From a virus, in IMG/VR virus record IMGVR_UViG_3300009068_000029, positions 1-64,000 of that record: a DNA stretch of 64,000 bases; one strand, written 5' to 3'. The position numbers were made by a program, and so were the translations under genes. Every line of letters begins with the position of its first letter. Within the stretch, counting starts at the first letter, position 1. Positions 8,104 through 16,125 of the stretch are shown here, in pieces. Under the pieces are notes generated by a model, which saw nothing but the letters and a program-made list of their open reading frames with translations, was not told the DNA's origin and ran no database searches.

Positions 8104-8424
8104 ATGAATAAAAAAGAAGATTTTAGTCCTGAATTAACCCAAGTACTCACTCATATGTGTAATATGATTGAAGTAAACTACGATGACGTAGATTTTAATT
8201 CCCCTACGTGGTATTGGGACCATACCTGGACAATGGCTAAGGAAGAAGAATTTATAGATTGGCTAGCTAAACTACTTTATGACAACACTAAAGTAAGAAA
8301 AGCAATCTTAAGTTACCCTGCTAAAGATAAAAAGCGTTGTCAAGCAGGAGCAAGATTCTTTGCTTCTATGTACGGATGGAAAATAATAACAGAAGATTTA
8401 GATAAATTACTAGAGACAAAATAA
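8104..8424 (+). CDS. Conserved phage protein with WYWDHTW motif, 106 aa
   Basis: Small acidic protein with a Trp-rich box (PTWYWDHTWTMAKEEEFIDWL, residues about 36-56) followed by two helices and a basic loop (KDKKRCQAGARFFASMYGW). I recall proteins of this type with a WxWxHTW-E-FxxWL pattern from many phages, always unassigned. It lies between the helicase and the Sak4-like ATPase, so a replication or recombination accessory role is plausible. No catalytic motif identified. Confidence 0.65.
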   Translation: MNKKEDFSPELTQVLTHMCNMIEVNYDDVDFNSPTWYWDHTWTMAKEEEFIDWLAKLLYDNTKVRKAILSYPAKDKKRCQAGARFFASMYGWKIITEDLDKLLETK

Positions 8425-8442
8425 ACAAAATAAACTAACTAT

Positions 8443-9141
8443 ATGTCAAGCAAACTAATCGCTATCGTAGGTCCCTCAGGTACTGGTAAATCCACAGCTG
8501 TAAGGACCCTAGACCCAAAAGAAACATTTATTATTAATGTAGCAAGGAAAGAATTGCCTTTCAAAGGAGCAGAAAAGCTTTACAATCTTGAATCTAAGAA
8601 TTACATGGAGGTAGATGATATTAATCAAATCACCGCATTGTTACAACAGATCAGCGAGAAAGCTCCTCACATCAAAAACATCATCATGGATGATGCTATC
8701 TACTCTATGTCTTTTCTTATGATGAGAAAAGCCAATGAGATTGGTTTTGGTAAATTTGTTACTCTTGCAAAAGATGTAACCAATATGCTTACTAGTGCTC
8801 GTAAACTTCGTAATGACCTTAAAGTATTTTACATCACTCACTCAGAGAACATTGAAGATGATGGACATATTGTAGGTCAGAAGATTAAGACAATCGGTAA
8901 AGCACTAGACAACCAAATCGTATTAGAAGGATTGTTTACTATCTGTCTTTATACTCACGTAGATGAAGATAAAGAAGAGAAAGCAACTTATCAGTTTGTA
9001 ACTAATCGTTTTAGAAACTACCCTGCTAAAAGTCCTATGGATATGTTTTCAGAAACTCTTATCCCTAATGACTTGCAAGTAGTATGTGATACAATAGATC
9101 GTTATTATGCAGAAGAAACACCAGTAAAAGATAAAAAATAA
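8443..9141 (+). CDS. Sak4-like RecA-fold ATPase (single-strand annealing)
   Basis: Walker A GPSGTGKST at 10-18 opens a RecA-core ATPase; TLDPKETFIINVARKELPFKG just after it is the pattern seen in phage Sak4-type proteins (pyrimidine-phosphate-like 'LDP...LPFKG'). A Walker B-like strand is NIIMDDAIYSM (about 79-89), and FYITHSEN is the sensor strand. Sak4 proteins promote single-strand annealing together with a phage SSB, and here the SSB gene follows immediately (19 bases away), which supports the call. Length (232 aa) is normal for the family. Confidence 0.75.
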   Translation: MSSKLIAIVGPSGTGKSTAVRTLDPKETFIINVARKELPFKGAEKLYNLESKNYMEVDDINQITALLQQISEKAPHIKNIIMDDAIYSMSFLMMRKANEIGFGKFVTLAKDVTNMLTSARKLRNDLKVFYITHSENIEDDGHIVGQKIKTIGKALDNQIVLEGLFTICLYTHVDEDKEEKATYQFVTNRFRNYPAKSPMDMFSETLIPNDLQVVCDTIDRYYAEETPVKDKK

Positions 9142-9160
9142 AACAAAACAAAACAAAATT

Positions 9161-10003
9161 ATGAAATTCGATCAATTAGAAACCAGAGAGCCTGGAGCAG
9201 GCAAAAAATTGTACACAGGATTTGCTCCTGTTCAAGTTGTAAGTGTTAATCCTACAGCTAAAGAACTTGCAAAAATCCTAGGTATTGAAGAAGACAAAGT
9301 TAAAGAGCCTACCTATGAGTCAGAGAACGGAATGCGTCTTGACTTCTGGTATGTAAATCATCCAGACTTTAAAACAGATTTGCGTGGTAAGTTTACTTTA
9401 TGGGTAAACAATGACACTCGTATGTCTCAAGCAGGTAAGAAACAATTCATTGACAACTTTACCAAGACTACATGGGCTGAGAACCTTGCTACTCTAAGTG
9501 AGTATCAAGCATCTATTGACCCTTCTCGTAGATTAGATATGAAGAGTGTACGTGAAGCTAAGGGTGGTGAAGAAACAGTTTATTCTTTGCTTAAAGCTTA
9601 TGGTAACATCTCTCCAAAGGAAAAGCCATTTGTTCTTGACAACTGGGCTTCTATTGCTAAAGGTAAAGGCAATGAGTTAGTAGACTTCTTTGCTCACTTT
9701 AACAAAGCCAATATGGGTGTTAAGGTTCTTTTGGGAATCAAAGATGAAAAATATCAAGACGTATGCACTAAGGTATTTGTTAACGTACAAGGTAAAATTA
9801 CTGAGTATGTATCTAAGCAAATCACAGGTGAGTATGGCTTTAAGAGTTTCTACGGAAGTTATACTTTTAAAGAATACACCGAAAATGATGCTCCTGAAGC
9901 AAACGAAACTGAGACTCCTTTCAAGTCAGAATCTATGATGAGTTGGGATACCAGTGAAGTAGCAACAAGTCCTGTTAGCACAGATATTAACGATATCTTC
10001 TAA
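9161..10003 (+). CDS. Phage single-stranded DNA-binding protein
   Basis: The 280-residue protein begins with an OB-fold-like region (GFAPVQVVSVNPTAKEL, then RLDFWYVNHP, KFTLWVNND) as in large phage SSBs, and ends in an acidic tail closing with DINDIF, which mimics the DDDIPF tip that bacterial SSBs use to bind partner proteins. The middle has a helical insertion around a Lys/Gly-rich stretch (about 150-185). Directly follows the Sak4-like gene, its usual genetic partner. Expected role: coat and protect ssDNA at the fork and recruit replication and annealing proteins. A terminator follows at 10,033. Confidence 0.8.
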   Translation: MKFDQLETREPGAGKKLYTGFAPVQVVSVNPTAKELAKILGIEEDKVKEPTYESENGMRLDFWYVNHPDFKTDLRGKFTLWVNNDTRMSQAGKKQFIDNFTKTTWAENLATLSEYQASIDPSRRLDMKSVREAKGGEETVYSLLKAYGNISPKEKPFVLDNWASIAKGKGNELVDFFAHFNKANMGVKVLLGIKDEKYQDVCTKVFVNVQGKITEYVSKQITGEYGFKSFYGSYTFKEYTENDAPEANETETPFKSESMMSWDTSEVATSPVSTDINDIF

Positions 10004-10032
10004 AATTAAAAGTAATCTATTCTCTTTTTTAG

Positions 10033-10063
10033 AAAAGGGGTTACTTTTGTGACCCCTTTTTTA
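10033..10063 (+). terminator. Strong Rho-independent terminator after the SSB gene
   Basis: A 12-base-pair stem (AAAAGGGGTTAC with GTGACCCCTTTT, one T-G pair) around a TTTT loop, followed by further T. It starts 30 bases after the SSB stop and ends 27 bases before the primase start. It closes the helicase-Sak4-SSB unit. Confidence 0.9.
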
Positions 10064-10089
10064 TTGAAGAAGGGTTAAAAACAACACTT

Positions 10090-11079
10090 ATGGATCTCTC
10101 AAGCATCGAAATACGACCTAATGTAAAGACTTTATACGCTTTACTAGGGCAAGAAAACCTAATGTCTTTTTACTTCGGTGAGAAAATAGACTTGAGAAAG
10201 AAATATAAGAATCCATTTAGATCTGACAAGCATGCTACCTGTTTCTTTAGGTGGAGTCAAGGAGGTAATCTGTATTTTGTAGATTATGCTACGGAGAAAG
10301 TGCACTACAATGCAATTGACATAGCTCAAATGCGTACTGCCTACGAGTATCCAGACATTTTATATAAAATAGAATCAGATTTCCAACTTAAGAACTTTAG
10401 TTTAGAAGATAGACTTAGATTAGAGATGGAAGTATCCACTCTCAAAAGTCCTAAGCCAGCAGAGATAAAGCCTGCATCTATTAAAGTTACTGTTACAAAA
10501 TTTACACAGAAAGACTTAGAGTACTGGCTTCAGTTTGGAGTAACAGAAAAGATACTTAAGTTCTATGACGTAAGAAAAGTAGACAAAGCATGGATAGCAG
10601 ATAACATCTGGTACATTAGTAATACGTTTGACCCCTGTTATCGGTATAAGGAAAAAGATAAGTTTAAACTATATCGTCCCTATGCAGAGAAGAAAGTTAA
10701 ATTTAGAACAAACTTCTTTGGGGGTATGCTTGAGGGGTACACCCAGCTACCACACAAGGGAACTATTCTAATCATTACTAAAGGCACTAAAGATGTTATG
10801 ACCTTACACTCTATTGGAGTGAATGCTGTTGCTGTTAGAAGCGAAACTACACCTATATCAGAGAATGCTTATGAATTACTTAAAGCAAGATTTGACACTA
10901 TGTATGTATGGTTTGACGCTGATAGAGCAGGAGAAGAAGGTGCTAAAAAGATTTCAGAGACGTATGGAATTCCTGTACTATACCACCACGGAAGTTTAGG
11001 AAAAGACATAAGTGAAATTTATAAAAACCACGGAAGAGAAAAATTAATAAAGATATGCCAAGAATTAAAGATATTATAA
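10090..11079 (+). CDS. DnaG-like DNA primase with variant Toprim domain
   Basis: N-terminal region resembles the DnaG zinc-finger domain (NPFRSDKHATCFF, FVDYAT, NAIDIAQ) but has only one of the usual zinc cysteines. The C-terminal half is a Toprim domain: strand TILIITKGTKDVMTLHSIGV (225-244) and the DxD motif VWFDADRAGEEGA (273-285). In most primases the first motif carries a catalytic Glu (VEGxxD); here that position is Lys (K231 G232...D235), while D276 and D278 remain. Makes RNA primers for the family A polymerase and the DnaB-like helicase. Its end overlaps the next gene by 25 bases. Confidence 0.8.
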   Translation: MDLSSIEIRPNVKTLYALLGQENLMSFYFGEKIDLRKKYKNPFRSDKHATCFFRWSQGGNLYFVDYATEKVHYNAIDIAQMRTAYEYPDILYKIESDFQLKNFSLEDRLRLEMEVSTLKSPKPAEIKPASIKVTVTKFTQKDLEYWLQFGVTEKILKFYDVRKVDKAWIADNIWYISNTFDPCYRYKEKDKFKLYRPYAEKKVKFRTNFFGGMLEGYTQLPHKGTILIITKGTKDVMTLHSIGVNAVAVRSETTPISENAYELLKARFDTMYVWFDADRAGEEGAKKISETYGIPVLYHHGSLGKDISEIYKNHGREKLIKICQELKIL

Positions 11080-11669
11080 ACGAAGCTTTAGAAATTGCTT
11101 TTGACAAGTTAGAAGTAGAAGCACTAGTACGATATAATATTATGTTATTAGTTTTAAAGAAAACTAAAAACAAACAGTATTATAGTAAAGTAATAAATGA
11201 CATTAATCCAGAAGAGCTAAGATTAAAACGCAAGTTGGCAATGATAAAAGCACACGAACTTAAAGTAAATTTAGATAAGTTTTCAGAGTTTGAGTTGGGA
11301 GTAATGCATATTGTTTGTGATATAAACGCAATGACTGTAAAGGATTTTACAATAAATAGTCGTAAACGTGAACTAACAGAAGCAAGATTTCATTTTGCAG
11401 CTGTACTTTTAATACACTTTAACTACACTTACAAGAAGGTAGGTACTTTGTTAGGAAGAGATCACTCTACGATTATACATTCTATGAAACAACATTTAAA
11501 CTTTTCTAATTCTATTAAAAGTTACAAAACAAGATACAATCAAATCATAAACATGATGGAAGAAACGTATCCAGGACTTATGAGTACTACTCTTAATCCT
11601 AATATTATTGTTAGAAGTACTCTACTTAAAAGAAGTAAGCTAATCAATAAAGATGCAAAAGCTAATTGA
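11055..11669 (+). CDS. Orphan DnaA domain IV-like DNA-binding protein
   Basis: Residues 101-150 match the DnaA C-terminal DNA-binding domain: NSRKRELTEARFHFAAVLL (the basic loop and first helix, usually RxxxxxARxxxxYL), then YKKVGTLLGRDHSTIIHSMK, which contains the GRDHST signature that reads the DnaA box. The N-terminal 100 residues are helical and lack the AAA+ ATPase of DnaA, so this is a stand-alone origin-type binder. It overlaps the primase (25 bases) and the uracil glycosylase (17 bases). It may mark the phage origin, repress, or compete with host DnaA; which of these is unknown. Confidence 0.75.
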   Translation: MPRIKDIINEALEIAFDKLEVEALVRYNIMLLVLKKTKNKQYYSKVINDINPEELRLKRKLAMIKAHELKVNLDKFSEFELGVMHIVCDINAMTVKDFTINSRKRELTEARFHFAAVLLIHFNYTYKKVGTLLGRDHSTIIHSMKQHLNFSNSIKSYKTRYNQIINMMEETYPGLMSTTLNPNIIVRSTLLKRSKLINKDAKAN

Positions 11670-12354
11670 TATCCCAGACGATTGGTATCATCACTTAAAA
11701 GACACAATAGAAAGTCCGTACTTTAAAGCCCTTGGAGGTTTCGTAGCTAATGAGAGAAAGACTAAAACTATCTTTCCTTATAAGGACGAAGTCTTCAAGG
11801 CTTTTAATTTAACACCTTTTCAGAAAGTAAGAGTTGTTATCTTAGGAATGGATCCTTATCCAGGCAGAAATGTAGGGGAACCTATTGCTCATGGATTGGC
11901 TTTCTCTCCTAGAAAAAAGACTTACATTACTCCGTCTTTAAGAATGATGTATAACCGTATTAAAACAGACATTTATCCAGACGACCTAAGCTTTCCTACT
12001 GATATGAATATAGAATCATGGGCTAAGCAAGGAGTTCTTATGCTAAATGCTGCTTTGACTATCGAAGAAGGTAAGTCAGGTTCTCACCTAGAGCCTTGGA
12101 AACAGTTTACAGAAGCTGTATTCAAAACACTAAACGAGAGTACTACAGGACTTATATTTTGTTTTTGGGGAAAGGACGCTTTAAAATTTGCTCCCCTTAT
12201 CAATGATGATGTACACCACGTACTAGTAGCATCACATCCTGTTTCTGCTGTATACAAAGGTGGAGTTTGGGAGTGTGATCACTTTAAAAGAATTAACCAA
12301 ATACTAATGGCCAGTAATCCAGACGATATAGACTGGCTAGAAAACTTAAAATAA
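11653..12354 (+). CDS. ung: Uracil-DNA glycosylase, family 1
   Basis: Family 1 layout throughout: water-activating loop GMDPYPGRNVGEPIAHGLAFS at 65-85 (family standard GQDPYH...AHGLAFS; catalytic D67 kept, Gln and His changed to Met and Pro), WAKQGVLMLNAALTIEEGKSGSH (123-145), LIFCFWGKDA (167-176, the uracil-binding region) and the DNA-intercalating loop SHPVSA at 194-199 (standard HPSPLS). Removes uracil from DNA, leaving abasic sites. Presence argues that this phage uses normal thymine DNA and guards it against dUTP incorporation or cytosine deamination. Length (233) is typical. Confidence 0.88.
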   Translation: MQKLIDIPDDWYHHLKDTIESPYFKALGGFVANERKTKTIFPYKDEVFKAFNLTPFQKVRVVILGMDPYPGRNVGEPIAHGLAFSPRKKTYITPSLRMMYNRIKTDIYPDDLSFPTDMNIESWAKQGVLMLNAALTIEEGKSGSHLEPWKQFTEAVFKTLNESTTGLIFCFWGKDALKFAPLINDDVHHVLVASHPVSAVYKGGVWECDHFKRINQILMASNPDDIDWLENLK

Positions 12355-12363
12355 AACAAAAAA

Positions 12364-12561
12364 ATGAATTGGCAAGACTATGAGTCCTTAGGACATTTAG
12401 AATTAAAAGGAAAATTAGTAGAATATCTATCTAATAGAACTAAAATAATAAAAGAAATGGAGCAAAGCAGTGAGTATGAGTACTGTGAGATCCAAGGAAG
12501 AATTAAAGAATTAGACGAATTAATAGACTTTATCGAAAACATTAAAAAAATAAAACCATGA
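12364..12561 (+). CDS. Small coiled-coil protein, 65 aa
   Basis: A 65-residue, almost entirely helical and acidic protein with a heptad-like pattern of Leu/Ile (LKGKLVEYLSNRTKIIKEME, IKELDELIDFIENI). Starts 9 bases after the glycosylase stop and overlaps the DUF932 gene by 4 bases (ATGA). Too short to place in a family; a protein-protein adaptor is possible but not shown. Confidence 0.55.
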   Translation: MNWQDYESLGHLELKGKLVEYLSNRTKIIKEMEQSSEYEYCEIQGRIKELDELIDFIENIKKIKP

Positions 12562-13406
12562 ATAAACAACAATTGCTAGAATCATCTAGAACAAATTGGA
12601 CTGTAGCAAAGAAACCTTTGTTTGGTCCTGATGGAGAAATTACTCCTGCTTACGGAGTATTCCGTGAAGACAACAATAATTGTCTTGGTGTAGTAGGATC
12701 TAAGTATGTTCCTACTCAAAATGCAGAAATCCTTGACATGCTTTTAGAAGCTGCTGTCCGAGTTAACATTAACGGAGAAAGAGGTGGATTTCTAGGTAAC
12801 GGACAAAAAGTCTATTACCAGTTTCCTTTAACCGATGTACAGATTGGAGGATCTTATAACAAAAGATTCCTTACAGCTCTTACTTCACATGATGGTAGTG
12901 CTCCTATGGGCTTTGGTGCAACTAACGTAACTGTTGTATGCTCTAATACCTTTTATATGGCTCTTAGAGACTCTAAGCGTGTAAGACATACTAAGAACTC
13001 TTACGAGCGTTTAAGTGGTATTATCTCTCAGTTACAAAGTTCTCTTACTCAAGAGGAACAGTTCATCGAGAAATTGATGGAATTAAGCAAAATCTATATC
13101 CCCGAAACAGTTACAGATGAATTTATCATTAACATTATCGGAGGAGATGGAGAAGCATCTAGAGGTAAGAATCGTATTAACGACTTTAGAACAGCTTTGA
13201 CTACTGAGTATGAAACACACGAGAACACAGCTTACGCTTTGTTTAACGCTACTACTCGCTTTACCAACTATATGATGGGACACAAAAGTGTTGAAGCTAA
13301 GCGTGAGTCTCTAATTCACGGAACTGCTTACACAATTAACAACAGAGGATTAGAATTAATTTCTGAAACTTACACTCCTTTATATACACCTGAGTTAGCT
13401 TTGTAA
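12558..13406 (+). CDS. DUF932 family phage/plasmid protein
   Basis: The N-terminus (WTVAKKPLF, YGVFREDNNNCLGVVGSKYVPTQNAEI) and the middle block (LTSHDGSAPMGFGATNVTVVCSNTF) are the hallmarks of the DUF932 family carried by many phages and plasmids. The biochemical role is not established; members are often near replication or recombination genes, as here. Length (282) is normal. It ends a transcription unit: a terminator follows 25 bases after the stop. Confidence 0.8.
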   Translation: MNKQQLLESSRTNWTVAKKPLFGPDGEITPAYGVFREDNNNCLGVVGSKYVPTQNAEILDMLLEAAVRVNINGERGGFLGNGQKVYYQFPLTDVQIGGSYNKRFLTALTSHDGSAPMGFGATNVTVVCSNTFYMALRDSKRVRHTKNSYERLSGIISQLQSSLTQEEQFIEKLMELSKIYIPETVTDEFIINIIGGDGEASRGKNRINDFRTALTTEYETHENTAYALFNATTRFTNYMMGHKSVEAKRESLIHGTAYTINNRGLELISETYTPLYTPELAL

Positions 13407-13431
13407 TTGTCTCTTGCATGCCAAAAAGATT

Positions 13432-13457
13432 AGGGGGTCATAAGATCCCCTTTTCTT
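13432..13457 (+). terminator. Rho-independent terminator after the DUF932 gene
   Basis: Stem GGGGGTC / GATCCCC (one G-T pair) with an ATAA loop, then TTTTCTTTT. Located between the DUF932 stop and the NinG-like gene, followed at once by a promoter-like box. Confidence 0.8.
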
Positions 13458-13461
13458 TTAT

Positions 13462-13469
13462 TATATTTG
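13462..13469 (+). promoter_or_regulatory. Candidate Bacteroidota -7 box (TATATTTG)
   Basis: TATATTTG fits the TAnnTTTG -7 element of the Bacteroidota housekeeping sigma factor, and TATATTTGTA is shared with the promoters on the late strand. No -33 TTG is seen at the right spacing. It lies only 6 bases before the ATG at 13,476, so a transcript would be nearly leaderless. It is the only such match noticed on the plus strand, and could be chance in AT-rich DNA. Confidence 0.4.
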
Positions 13470-13475
13470 TATAAT

Positions 13476-14123
13476 ATGTTAAAGAGAACAGCAACAAAAA
13501 AGATTCCTGTTAAAGGAGTCCCTGAACCTAAGGAAATCCAAAAGCCTTGTTCAGACTGTGGGAAGATTAAAGCCATAGCCAACAAAACAAAGAGGTTATG
13601 TGCTACGTGTGTGATGAAGGAGAAGAAAGAAAAGCAGAAAGTCCGTAAAGAACTTAAACGTAAGTTAGAGAAAGAAACTATCAGTCAAAGTAAACTAGAC
13701 CAGATAACTTCTTGGTTAGTTAGAGGAGCACACATTAACAAATGCCATGCTTGTGAGATTACACTAGACCCTAAAGGACTACAGTGTGCTCACTTTGTAG
13801 GTAGAACTAAAGTTGCTACTCGCTATCACCTAAATAATCTATTACCCGCTTGTCCTAGATGTAATCTATATACTCCTCACCACGTGTGGAACTTAGGTAA
13901 GTCTTTAAACAGGATATGGGGAACTGATACTACGGAAGACATGCTACAGCTTTCTAACAAAATATTAAAATTAAGTAACTACGATAGAAAACTTATTTAT
14001 GACGTTTATAGAACCTGCCTTACAGAAATTGAAGAAGGAAACTATAGCCAAGATCAGAAGTATCAGAAGTTACACCAAGCATTGAAGGATTATAACAAGA
14101 TAGTGGAACCCTTATTAAAATGA
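13476..14123 (+). CDS. NinG/Rap-like Holliday-junction nuclease
   Basis: Starts with a zinc-type module (C25-x2-C28 and C42-x2-C45), then a Lys/Glu coiled region, then the NinG core: CHAC (90-93), LQCAHFVGR (102-110), TRYHLNNLLPACPRCN (115-130) with C126/C129, and a helical tail. This Cys/His arrangement is that of lambda NinG (Rap), a structure-specific recombination nuclease related to HNH enzymes. Role: resolve branched DNA from replication and recombination. The ATG at 13,476 is used; a TTG nine bases upstream is inside the promoter-like box and is rejected. Overlaps the polymerase gene by 4 bases (ATGA). Confidence 0.75.
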   Translation: MLKRTATKKIPVKGVPEPKEIQKPCSDCGKIKAIANKTKRLCATCVMKEKKEKQKVRKELKRKLEKETISQSKLDQITSWLVRGAHINKCHACEITLDPKGLQCAHFVGRTKVATRYHLNNLLPACPRCNLYTPHHVWNLGKSLNRIWGTDTTEDMLQLSNKILKLSNYDRKLIYDVYRTCLTEIEEGNYSQDQKYQKLHQALKDYNKIVEPLLK

Positions 14124-16090
14124 TTTATCTAGTAACAAAACAAAACATTTCCCTACCTGATATAACTCTCTGCACAGTACAAGAATCATTAAACTACCTT
14201 AAAGACCTAGAGTGGGTTGCTATAGATACAGAGACTTCTGGATTTGATGCATATACCTGTAAGCTATACACGCTTCAGCTAGGTGACAATGACAATCAGT
14301 TTGTAGTTGACTTGACTACGATTGATATCAATGACTACAAACAGCTCTTAGAGACTAAAGGAGTCATTGGTCATAACTTAAAGTTTGATTTAAAGTTCTT
14401 ATATCATCAGAGAATTGTACCAACCAAGGTATACGATACCTTTTTAGGCGAAAAAACGTCAAGATTAGGTATAGAAAGTCATAGGTGTTCCTTAGCTGCT
14501 TGTGTAAAACTACACTGTGGAGTCATATTAGATAAGGAAGAAAGAAAGAATATTACAGGCAATCTAACAGAAGGCTTTGTAAAGTATTCTGCTTATGACG
14601 TAAAATACCTACATGCTCTTAAAGAAGCTCAAGAAGTAATTCTATTTGCTGCAGGATCTAAAGTATCAATCGAGTTAGACAATCGCTTTGTCTTAGTTTT
14701 AGCTTACATAGAATATTGTGGTATGAAGCTAGACGTAGATAAGTGGACTAACAAGATTCACAAAGTACAAACTCAAGCAGATGCAGCTACTAGAAGATTG
14801 AATGAGTTTATCTTTACTAACGAGATGAATAAGTTTATTAACTATCAGTTAGACTTATTCTCTGGAGGAAACAAGATTAAAATTAACTGGAACTCACCTG
14901 CTCAAGTAGTAGAGTTCTTTGAAGCTATAGGAGTAAATACTACTGTAGTGGAGAAAGGAGTTAATAAACATACAATAGAAGCAAACCATCTAATTAAGTT
15001 TCAAGACAAACATCCTATTATCAAGATTTACCTTTCTTTTAAAGAAGCCCAAAAAGACATAGGCACCTATGGTTATAACTGGATTGAGCAAATTAATCCT
15101 GTAAGCGGTAGAATACACACTCAGTTCAAACAGTTGATGAACACAGGTCGCTTATCTAGTGGGGGTAAGTCAGGAACAACCAAGAATTTTAACTTTCAAA
15201 ACATTCCCTCAGATGAAGAAACACGTAGTTGTTTTGTAGCAGAAGAAGGAAACACATTAGTAGGCTGTGACTATACAGGTCAAGAACAGATTGTACTAGT
15301 AAACAAGTGTTTGGATGATAATTTACTTGAGTTCTATGATAAAGATCTAGGAGACATGCACTCGTTTGTAGCATCAAAGATGTACGAAGAGCTAGATGGC
15401 TTAGATCTAAACGAGATTAAAAAGAAACACAAAGATAAAAGACAGTCAGCTAAGGTAGCAGGCTTTGCAATTAACTACGGTGGTAGTGGTATAGGTATAG
15501 CAGAACAGTTAGGATTAAGCGTAGAGCAAGGCAATAAGATTTATGCAGCCTACTTTTTTGCATTTCCTGGACTAAAAGCATACTTTGATGAAGCTAAGAA
15601 GTTCGGAGTTGATAATGGATATGTATTAATCTCTCCTGTTACAGGTAAGAGATCTTATGTAGACTATTATGATGAGTTTAATCAACTCAAGAACGAAATG
15701 GATAAAGACTTCTGGGAAAGATATAAAAAACTTAAGAATGCAAGTACTCCTACAGCAGTTGCTATGAAGGAAAAGGTTTCTAAATTCTTTAGAAAAAGAG
15801 GTGACATAGAAAGAATGTCCTTAAACTATCCAATCCAAGGGGAATCTGCAGAAATAACCAAGTTAGCATGTGTTTACTTTTGGTCAAGATATCTAGTACC
15901 TAATGATCTTTTATTTAAAGTTAAGATTGTAAATGTCATTCATGACGAAATACTGGTAGAAACACCAGAAGCAATTGCGCAACAGGTTGCTGCACAATTA
16001 GAAAAATCAATGGTGGATTCAGGAGCTCAGTTTTGTACGAGAGTTCCTCTTAAAGCAGATCCCTGTATATCACCTTATTGGAGTAAATAA
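14120..16090 (+). CDS. Family A DNA polymerase with 3'-5' exonuclease domain
   Basis: Exonuclease motifs: ExoI AIDTETSGFD (D36, E38), ExoII GHNLKFDLKFL (about 89-99), ExoIII YSAYDVKYL (about 155-163). Polymerase motif A is VGCDYTGQEQ (D384, E389; standard DYSQIE), motif B KVAGFAINYGG (K445, F449, Y453; KxxxFxxxYG) and motif C VIHDEILVE (H608, D609, E610). All catalytic residues are present, so it should be a proofreading replicative polymerase; there is no 5'-3' exonuclease domain. The Phe at the motif B position predicts discrimination against dideoxynucleotides. It follows the NinG-like nuclease in the same unit. Some crAss-like phages carry family A and others family B polymerases. Confidence 0.92.
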   Translation: MIYLVTKQNISLPDITLCTVQESLNYLKDLEWVAIDTETSGFDAYTCKLYTLQLGDNDNQFVVDLTTIDINDYKQLLETKGVIGHNLKFDLKFLYHQRIVPTKVYDTFLGEKTSRLGIESHRCSLAACVKLHCGVILDKEERKNITGNLTEGFVKYSAYDVKYLHALKEAQEVILFAAGSKVSIELDNRFVLVLAYIEYCGMKLDVDKWTNKIHKVQTQADAATRRLNEFIFTNEMNKFINYQLDLFSGGNKIKINWNSPAQVVEFFEAIGVNTTVVEKGVNKHTIEANHLIKFQDKHPIIKIYLSFKEAQKDIGTYGYNWIEQINPVSGRIHTQFKQLMNTGRLSSGGKSGTTKNFNFQNIPSDEETRSCFVAEEGNTLVGCDYTGQEQIVLVNKCLDDNLLEFYDKDLGDMHSFVASKMYEELDGLDLNEIKKKHKDKRQSAKVAGFAINYGGSGIGIAEQLGLSVEQGNKIYAAYFFAFPGLKAYFDEAKKFGVDNGYVLISPVTGKRSYVDYYDEFNQLKNEMDKDFWERYKKLKNASTPTAVAMKEKVSKFFRKRGDIERMSLNYPIQGESAEITKLACVYFWSRYLVPNDLLFKVKIVNVIHDEILVETPEAIAQQVAAQLEKSMVDSGAQFCTRVPLKADPCISPYWSK

Positions 16091-16125
16091 AACTAAAACT
16101 AAAAAACAAAACTAAAACTAAAATT
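16087..16125 (+). repeat. A-rich leader of AAAACT hexamers
   Basis: The spacer after the polymerase is made of repeated (A)AAACT units: ACTAAAACTAAAA, then ACAAAACTAAAACTAAAA up to the ATG. Similar AACTAAAA strings precede other starts in the window on both strands. There is no Shine-Dalgarno sequence; A-rich, unstructured leaders are typical for translation starts in Bacteroidota. Confidence 0.6.

Noticed and set aside
13467-13475. TTG start nine bases upstream for the NinG-like gene
   Set aside because: Lies in the promoter-like box; the ATG at 13,476 is a better start.
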